Shown here piece after piece: positions 7,150 through 11,794 of a DNA stretch of 11,794 nucleotides. A program made the translations under genes and the position numbers. The DNA is taken from NCBI GenBank assembly GCA_031367895.1, contig JANLQP010000245.1:1-11794 (forward strand), in the 5' to 3' direction. This DNA comes from Ga0077555 sp031367895 (lineage in GTDB: Bacteria; Pseudomonadota; Alphaproteobacteria; Rhizobiales; Hyphomicrobiaceae). Within the stretch, counting starts at the first letter, position 1. Each line of letters opens with the position of its first letter. Under the pieces are notes generated by a model that was not told where the DNA came from, made no database searches, and saw nothing but the letters and a program-made list of their open reading frames with translations.

Positions 7150-7493
7150 CCTGCACGGGTCCAGACGTGGTCGGTCGTGACACCATGTGTACGGGTTGCA
7201 GGAGAGCCACGATTTTCGCGCTCGCCTTGGTCAGAGTTAACACGACCAAGCTGGCACGATTATTACTCTCAGCTCGAAGCCGACTTATGACAGGAAGTCG
7301 TTTCTTTTTGCCGTAGCAGCCCGCGGTCCGCCGGGGCGAAGCAGCACTCCTCGTGCACCTCCGGGGCCCGATACGGTGATAACCCGAATTGCCGAAATCG
7401 ATTAAATTTGATGGAATTTGACAGGGCTCCATAAGCTTTTCGTCCCTATGCTCGCAGTTTCGAGCAAACACACCGTTTAGGGTGGGAAGAGCA
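7105..7493. other. Junction and leader region without a recognised gene
   Basis: About 390 bases lie between the livF breakpoint and the start of the AlgE-like gene. Immediately after the break is the compact dyad TCCGACATCTCGGA, framed by GTGCA/TGCAC-type ends, which may be a remnant of the element that cut livF. The stretch is AT-richer towards the AlgE-like gene. Short frames on both strands show no family signature. Confidence 0.5.
7408..7436 (+). promoter_or_regulatory. Possible promoter of the AlgE-like gene
   Basis: TTGATG (7408-7413) followed after 17 bases by ATAAGC (7431-7436) is a weak sigma70-like pair, about 58 bases before the chosen start codon. A perfect TTGACA also occurs at 7418-7423, but its nearest TATGCT is 23 bases away. 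The local AT-richness supports a promoter somewhere here; the exact boxes are uncertain. Confidence 0.25.
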
Positions 7494-9398
7494 ATGTTGA
7501 CGATCCGCTACGTATACGCTGGATCAGCAAGCGTCGAGATAAGCTTAGCCGACAGCGCCACGGCCCTTGAGCAAACCGCCGTCATTCAGTCCGCCCTCGA
7601 TACTGTCGCTGGGCACGTCGGAGCGACGGTGACGCTCGCGGCTGGTACGTTCACGGTGGTTGGGAACGGTAGCGCGGCCGAGGGAATCCTACGGGTCGGC
7701 AGCGAAACGACCCTGCAGGGTGCCGGAATGGGGCAGACGACCATCAAGCTTGCCGATGGTGCGGCCGGCGTTACCGGCATCGTTCGGACCGACAGCGGCA
7801 GCCTGCTGCCCGACGGCAGCGTGCAGACGACGTCGAACGTGGTGGTCAAGAACCTGTCCATCGACGGCAACATGGCCCACACGACGGGCACTACGGACGG
7901 GTTCTATTGCGGTCCGCAGCCCGGCACTGCCCAGCACGACACCAACATTACAGTCGACCACGTCGAGATCGCAAATGTTTCGCGATATGGGTTCGATCCA
8001 CACGAGCAGACGATGGGACTGACGATCTCGAACTCGGTCGCCCATCATAACGGGGTCGATGGGTTCGTGGTTGACTTCTGCCAGAACGTGCAATTGATCA
8101 ACGACACGGCCTACGCGAACGCACGTCACGGCATCAATATCGTGACGGGCTCTTCGGACGTCTCAATCATCAATCCCGACGTGCATGACAATGGCAGCGC
8201 TGGTGTTGTCGTGCAGACCGGCGACAACGAAATACGCGCGTTCACAAATCACGTCACCATCACGGGCGGCGTGATAGAGAACAACGTCAAGGCTGGCATT
8301 GACGTCCGTCAGGCGACCGACATCGCGATCGATCATGTCGCCATATCCGGCAACGGCACGGATGGTATCAGCCTCGCGGGCGTGGAACGCGCTGCACTTT
8401 TCTCCAACGTGATCAGCCACGTTCCCACGAATAGCGAGGCCGTTAAGATCGCCGGCTATCTGCAGGATTTCGCGGACACCGATACCGCCAACAACCGCTA
8501 TATCGCGACCCACGACGTGTCCATTGACGGCGTTGCGCAGGCCGATCCGCTGGTTCCTTCAGGGGTCACTTTGTGGAGCTATCATGTTTCTGCCAGCGAC
8601 GACGTCATCACGGGTAGCAGCGGCAAGGATTCGATCGCAGCGGGCAGCGGAAACGATATCGTGTCCGGGGGCAAGGGCAGCGATGTGATCTATGGTGAGG
8701 ATGGCAATGACACACTCAACGGCAACGACGGCAACGACACGCTCAATGGCGGCGCCGGCAATGACAGCGTCTACGGTGGCAGCGGCAACGACAAGCTGAT
8801 GTACACCGGCGGCCTGGATGTGTTCGACGGGGGTGTCGGGACCGACACGATCGATTTCTCGCAATTCGGTTCTGCGACCTACGTTAATCTCGGGGTGACC
8901 ACGGGATACGAGGCGTGGACATCGGGCACTTGGACTAGCAACGCATCTAACGCGACAATCGCCATTGCCGATATCGCCAACGTGGAAAACGTGAAGGGCA
9001 CCTCACATTCCGACACTCTCATTGGCAACAGTGGGAACAACCTGCTGGATGGCAGGGGCGGCAATGACAACATCAACGGCGGGGCCGGCAGTGATACAAT
9101 TCTCGGTGGCAGCGGCAACGACGTCCTCAATGGCGGTGTCGGCAACGACATACTGACCGGCGGTACCGGAGCAGATCTCTTTCAGTTCAATGCCGGCTGG
9201 GGCGCGGACACGATCAAGGATTTCATGGCCGGCTCGGACAAAGTGGAGTTCGCCGGGATTGCCGGCGTCACCAGCATCGCCAATCTAACCATCGCCAGCA
9301 CGACCATGGGCGCCGATGTGGCCTACGGAACAAGCCACATCATCCTGGAAGGTATCGCAGCAAGTAGCCTCACGTCGGCCGACTTTCTGTTTCACTAA
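7494..9398 (+). CDS. AlgE-type mannuronan C5-epimerase-like, parallel beta-helix plus RTX repeats
   Basis: This predicted secreted calcium-dependent protein has 634 residues from ATG 7494. That start is preferred to GTG 7482 because GGAAGA lies just before it. Residues 1 to about 361 resemble the A-module of Azotobacter AlgE enzymes, which turn mannuronate into guluronate within alginate. Shared segments are GAGMGQTTIKL, YGFDPHEQT, SVAHHNGVDGFVVDF, AYANARHGINIVT and NGSAGVVVQ. The AlgE4 catalytic residues Tyr149, Asp152, His154 and Asp178 correspond to Tyr165, Asp168, His170 and Asp194. Two blocks of GGxGxDxLx nonapeptides follow: seven repeats (about 373-435) and six (about 510-563), separated by a beta-rich linker. 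The C-terminus ends ADFLFH, as in type I secretion substrates, and there is no signal peptide. No secretion or alginate genes are nearby. Its polymer may be alginate or another uronate-containing polysaccharide. Confidence 0.85.
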   Translation: MLTIRYVYAGSASVEISLADSATALEQTAVIQSALDTVAGHVGATVTLAAGTFTVVGNGSAAEGILRVGSETTLQGAGMGQTTIKLADGAAGVTGIVRTDSGSLLPDGSVQTTSNVVVKNLSIDGNMAHTTGTTDGFYCGPQPGTAQHDTNITVDHVEIANVSRYGFDPHEQTMGLTISNSVAHHNGVDGFVVDFCQNVQLINDTAYANARHGINIVTGSSDVSIINPDVHDNGSAGVVVQTGDNEIRAFTNHVTITGGVIENNVKAGIDVRQATDIAIDHVAISGNGTDGISLAGVERAALFSNVISHVPTNSEAVKIAGYLQDFADTDTANNRYIATHDVSIDGVAQADPLVPSGVTLWSYHVSASDDVITGSSGKDSIAAGSGNDIVSGGKGSDVIYGEDGNDTLNGNDGNDTLNGGAGNDSVYGGSGNDKLMYTGGLDVFDGGVGTDTIDFSQFGSATYVNLGVTTGYEAWTSGTWTSNASNATIAIADIANVENVKGTSHSDTLIGNSGNNLLDGRGGNDNINGGAGSDTILGGSGNDVLNGGVGNDILTGGTGADLFQFNAGWGADTIKDFMAGSDKVEFAGIAGVTSIANLTIASTTMGADVAYGTSHIILEGIAASSLTSADFLFH

Positions 9399-9402
9399 GC
9401 CC

Positions 9403-9433
9403 GGCAGTGCGACTTCAATCGGAGTTGCGTGCC
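9403..9433 (+). terminator. Candidate terminator hairpin after the AlgE-like gene
   Basis: Five bases after the stop codon, GGCAGTGCGACT and AGTTGCGTGCC can pair into an imperfect stem of about 11 pairs, with one bulged A and some G-U pairs, around an 8-base loop. It is followed by AAATAGTTT rather than a clean T-run, so termination strength is doubtful. Confidence 0.4.
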
Positions 9434-9613
9434 AAATAGTTTACACGCCCCATCTACCGCCCCTACCGCTTCCAGAGGAGGCAGGCGCCGGCCTGTGTAC
9501 GCTTCGCCGTGGTCGTCGCCTTCCACGCCGCAACACTCACGACCGGGCGGGCGCTACCCCTTACCCGGGCCGGACTTTCACCGACTGGAACTCGCCAGCT
9601 TCGCCTGGCGCAC
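9434..9613 (-). mobile_element. Candidate 5' fragment of a group II intron
   Basis: Read on the minus strand from 9613, the sequence begins GTGCG, the conserved 5' end of bacterial group II introns. It continues with CTGGCGAGTTCCAGTCGGTG followed by AAAGTCCGGCC, resembling the conserved early part of intron domain I. It then continues for up to about 180 bases before meeting the terminator of the AlgE-like gene. The rest of domain I, the reverse transcriptase ORF and domains V-VI are absent, so this would be a dead 5' stub. The call rests on recalled consensus; the inner boundary is approximate. Confidence 0.4.
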
Positions 9614-9697
9614 CTCATCCAGATTGTCGCGCTATACATCGCATCAATTTCAATTCCAAGAGTAAGGTCTGGTCGTCTGGGTCAGGAGCCACGGGCT

Positions 9698-10071
9698 CTG
9701 AGCGCGCTCGCGATGACCGGGCCGATGGAAGGGATGGTCTCCAGGCGCGGGCCAAGCTCACTCGACTTGTTCTCCTTGCGCAGCGCGGCATCGAGTCTGG
9801 CGATCTCGGCGCTTGTACTTTCGATCTGTTGCACGACGACCAGCAGCGTGCCGCGTGCCATCACGGGCAGGCGCATGTCGCTCACTTCGCGGACAATTTC
9901 CGCCAGCTCGGCAAGACCGAGCAGGCCTCGCTCCGCGACGATGCCCAACTCGCTCAGATGGCCGCGCATCGCGTTGACGAGTTGCGTGCGCTGGCTGATC
10001 AGCAGCGTGCGCGCGCCGTGCAGCATCGCCAGCCCTTGTTGCTCGACCGATTTGACTGGAACGAACGTCGC
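9698..10071 (-). mobile_element. Inverted middle segment of the IS110 transposase
   Basis: About 124 codons on the minus strand cover the central coiled region and the following IPSIGPVIASA segment of an IS110 transposase. The frame then runs into unrelated codons and stops at 9682. The left breakpoint lies at the palindrome GAGCGCGCTC; the right breakpoint shares CGCG with the plus-strand fragment. Confidence 0.8.
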
Positions 10072-10431
10072 GTGCGGCAGTGCGCACTACTGGGCGCGCG
10101 AGATCGCCAAGCTCGGCCACACCGTGAAGCTGATGCCGCCGAAATACGTCAAGGCCTATGTCAAGCGCGGCAAGACGGATGCCGGCGATGCCGCGGCGAT
10201 CTGCGAGGCGGTGACGCGGCCGAGCGTGTTGTCGACCCGCAGCTGTTCGAGACCGGTCGCCACCTGTCGGCCTGGATCGGCATCGTGCCGGAGAACGACT
10301 CGACCGGCGGCAAGGTCAAGCAGAAGGGGCTCTCCAAGAAGGGCGACCGCTATCTGCGTTCCCTCCTTGTCAACGGCGCCATGGCCGTCGTGCGGCAGGC
10401 CCAGCTCAGGCCGGACAAGCATCCATGGGTG
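9698..10431. pseudogene. IS110-family transposase, scrambled by an internal inversion
   Basis: Three parts of one IS110/IS116-type transposase are present in the wrong order and orientation. The middle part lies on the minus strand (10071 down to about 9700) and reads TFVPVKSVEQQG, LISQRTQLVNAMRGHLSELG and IPSIGPVIASAL. The next part lies on the plus strand (10070 to about 10222) and reads ACGSAHYWAREIAKLGH and KRGKTDAGDAAAICEAVTRP, which normally precede the middle. The C-terminal part follows on the plus strand in another frame (about 10225-10431): FETGRHLSAWIGIVPE, STGGKVKQKGLSKKGDRYLR and RPDKHPW. The parts do not overlap in protein coordinates, so they look like one gene rearranged. The first 60 or so residues, with the first catalytic Asp, and the extreme C-terminus are missing. 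It cannot make an active recombinase. Confidence 0.85.
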
Positions 10432-11794
10432 ACGATCGGCGGCTTGCTGTTGGTGGAATTGCCTCTTCTTCGGCCCCGCCGCCTGCCAATTGCGGAGCAG
10501 CTCTTCCAGGTACGGCAGCGTCGCCTCAAGCCCTGCCTGATTGAGCACAGCCAGGATGCGGTCGCTCGGCCAGATGACCAGCGCCGCACGCGCATAAGTG
10601 CGCTCGAACGAAGCGCCTTCGTTGCCGGTCGCCTCGTGGAAATGCTCTTCGTCGGGGTCCATGTCGTCGAGAGCATCGGTCGGCGATACCTCATCGTCCT
10701 TGATCGGCAGCTTGCCGAGCGTCGTTGGCACCCCATCGGGCCGACGCCACTCCGACAACGTCTTGCTTCCGTCGAACACATCGATGACCTCGAACTCGAC
10801 GCGCGACTCCGGTTTTCCCGCGTCCCGCTGGCCTCGGCGATAATGCCAGTTTTCGCGGCCAGTGTACTCCGCCGAGCCGCTTTCGCAGACCGTGAGGAGG
10901 GCCAGGTGCAGATCACAGCCTGCTCGCGGCGCCGCTGTCGCCAGTAGCCGCGCAATCGCGGCGTCGCCACCTTTCATGCCTTCGAATGTCAGTTCGGCCG
11001 GCGTGTAGGCGTGCTCTAACGGATAGACGAGTTTCTCCGGCAATGCGGCGATTGCCTCAGCTGCGACCATGTCCGATCTATCGCCTGTCTCTGCCTTGGC
11101 CTTGGTCCAATCAGTGAGTAGTGATGCAATCTGGTCGGTCTCGGCGGCATAATTCGGCGGCTCAATCGCTGCGCCTTTGCCCACGCGCATCAGATTGAAC
11201 ACCAGCGTTGCCCGGCAGCCGCTCGTGACCGGCAAGACCTCATGCACGCAGTCCGCATAGAATGCCGCAAACGCGACCTCGGAAGGTTCGTCGCATTGCA
11301 GGTCGAGCCGCACCTCGCGATCATTATGGCGGACAACCAGTTCGCCGCCCTTCGATTGTGACGGCAGCGCCACCACCAGCGTCGCGAACATGCCCGGCGC
11401 CTTCTCGGTGTCACGATGGCTGACGAAAAAGCTGCCCTTGTCGTAGACCAGCAACTTGTAGAGTTCAGCAGTGACCGGCCCCTTGACGCCCAGCCCCTCG
11501 ACCGCGCGCGTAACGATGTCGTCGAGCGTCTTGGGCCAGTGTTTGCCGCCAATGGCGACGCGGCCCGACTCGATCTGCCAGGTGCGGCGAATGTTCGTAT
11601 CGACCACGGTGTCCGCTCCGCGCCCGAACGGCGCCCGCGTTGCTGTCTTGATCAACTGCTTTGCCTGCGCCGGCATCAGCGGCAGTGCGATCAGCCCGAC
11701 ACTCTCGACCTCGATCCGTGGCACCAGAAATTCCGCCCGGCCAGAGACGAAGTAATCGCCAGGACGATCGACCTCAGCGAGGATTTTTGCCAGC
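10432..11794 (-). pseudogene. Fe(II)/2-oxoglutarate-dependent oxygenase, 3' end lost at the IS110 junction
   Basis: The minus-strand frame is open from the right edge (first full codon at 11793, reading LAKILAEVDRPGD) to the IS110 junction near 10432, at least 450 codons. A GTG at 11722-11724 is internal, because the family-like reading continues upstream of it. The double-stranded beta-helix core is clear: KGSFFVSHRDTEK carries the iron-binding His and Asp (HxD, codons at 11418 and 11412), ADCVHEV holds the distal His, and GCRATLVFNL holds the Arg expected to bind 2-oxoglutarate. The family hydroxylates proteins or small molecules; the substrate here is unknown. The C-terminal region after ELLRNWQAAG runs into antisense transposase sequence, so the native end is gone. 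The core may still fold. Confidence 0.75.

Noticed and set aside
7482..7493. GTG start four codons upstream for the AlgE-like gene
   Set aside because: The ATG at 7494 has a better-placed GGAAGA site and a more family-like N-terminus; the GTG lies at the edge of that same site.
8630..9180. Tandem repeats that could be taken for a CRISPR or satellite
   Set aside because: The periodicity of about 27 bases is explained by RTX nonapeptide coding repeats; the units are degenerate and continuous with the reading frame.
9316..10947. Long plus-strand open frame of over 500 codons
   Set aside because: It runs through the end of the AlgE-like gene, the intron-like segment, the transposase fragments and antisense to the oxygenase; only a short part encodes a recognisable protein.

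Overview
The window is GC-rich DNA, probably from an alphaproteobacterium of the Rhizobiales/Bradyrhizobium type. I infer this from codon use and from the gene content: hydantoinase/oxoprolinase genes, a LivF-type branched-chain amino acid transporter ATPase, acyl-CoA-type accessory enzymes, RTX proteins and IS110 elements. No database was searched.

Layout. (1) 1-971: the first codons of a hyuA-like gene run off the left edge (minus strand). Then comes about 940 bp without a convincing gene, holding a candidate operator dyad and a 212-bp element bounded by near-identical inverted repeats with the size and end bases of Tn3-family termini. (2) 972-5270, minus strand: a tight hyuA-hyuB pair (hydantoinase/oxoprolinase-type ATPase and catalytic subunit), with the C-terminal remnant of an enoyl-CoA hydratase-like gene just upstream. 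(3) 5426-7104: a plus-strand short-chain dehydrogenase broken by two opposite one-base frameshifts. Convergent to it, on the minus strand, lie an intact VOC/methylmalonyl-CoA-epimerase-like gene and the 3' half of livF. These look like parts of one catabolic and uptake cluster for an acyl, amide or cyclic amide substrate that is now decaying. (4) 7105-10431: an accessory segment between two truncated genes. It carries a complete AlgE-type mannuronan C5-epimerase-like RTX protein, a possible terminator, a candidate 5' fragment of a group II intron, and an IS110-family transposase whose central third is inverted and moved ahead of its N-terminal part. (5) 10432-11794, minus strand: an Fe(II)/2-oxoglutarate oxygenase gene that lost its 3' end at the IS110 junction and whose 5' end lies beyond the right edge.

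The intact genes are hyuA, hyuB, the VOC gene and the AlgE-like gene. The rest is largely broken, as expected in a region shaped by repeated insertion and rearrangement. The most notable items are the AlgE-like epimerase with all four catalytic positions kept, the Tn3-type miniature element, the scrambled IS110 gene and the extra C-terminal domain on HyuB. I did not find a convincing new multi-gene system.
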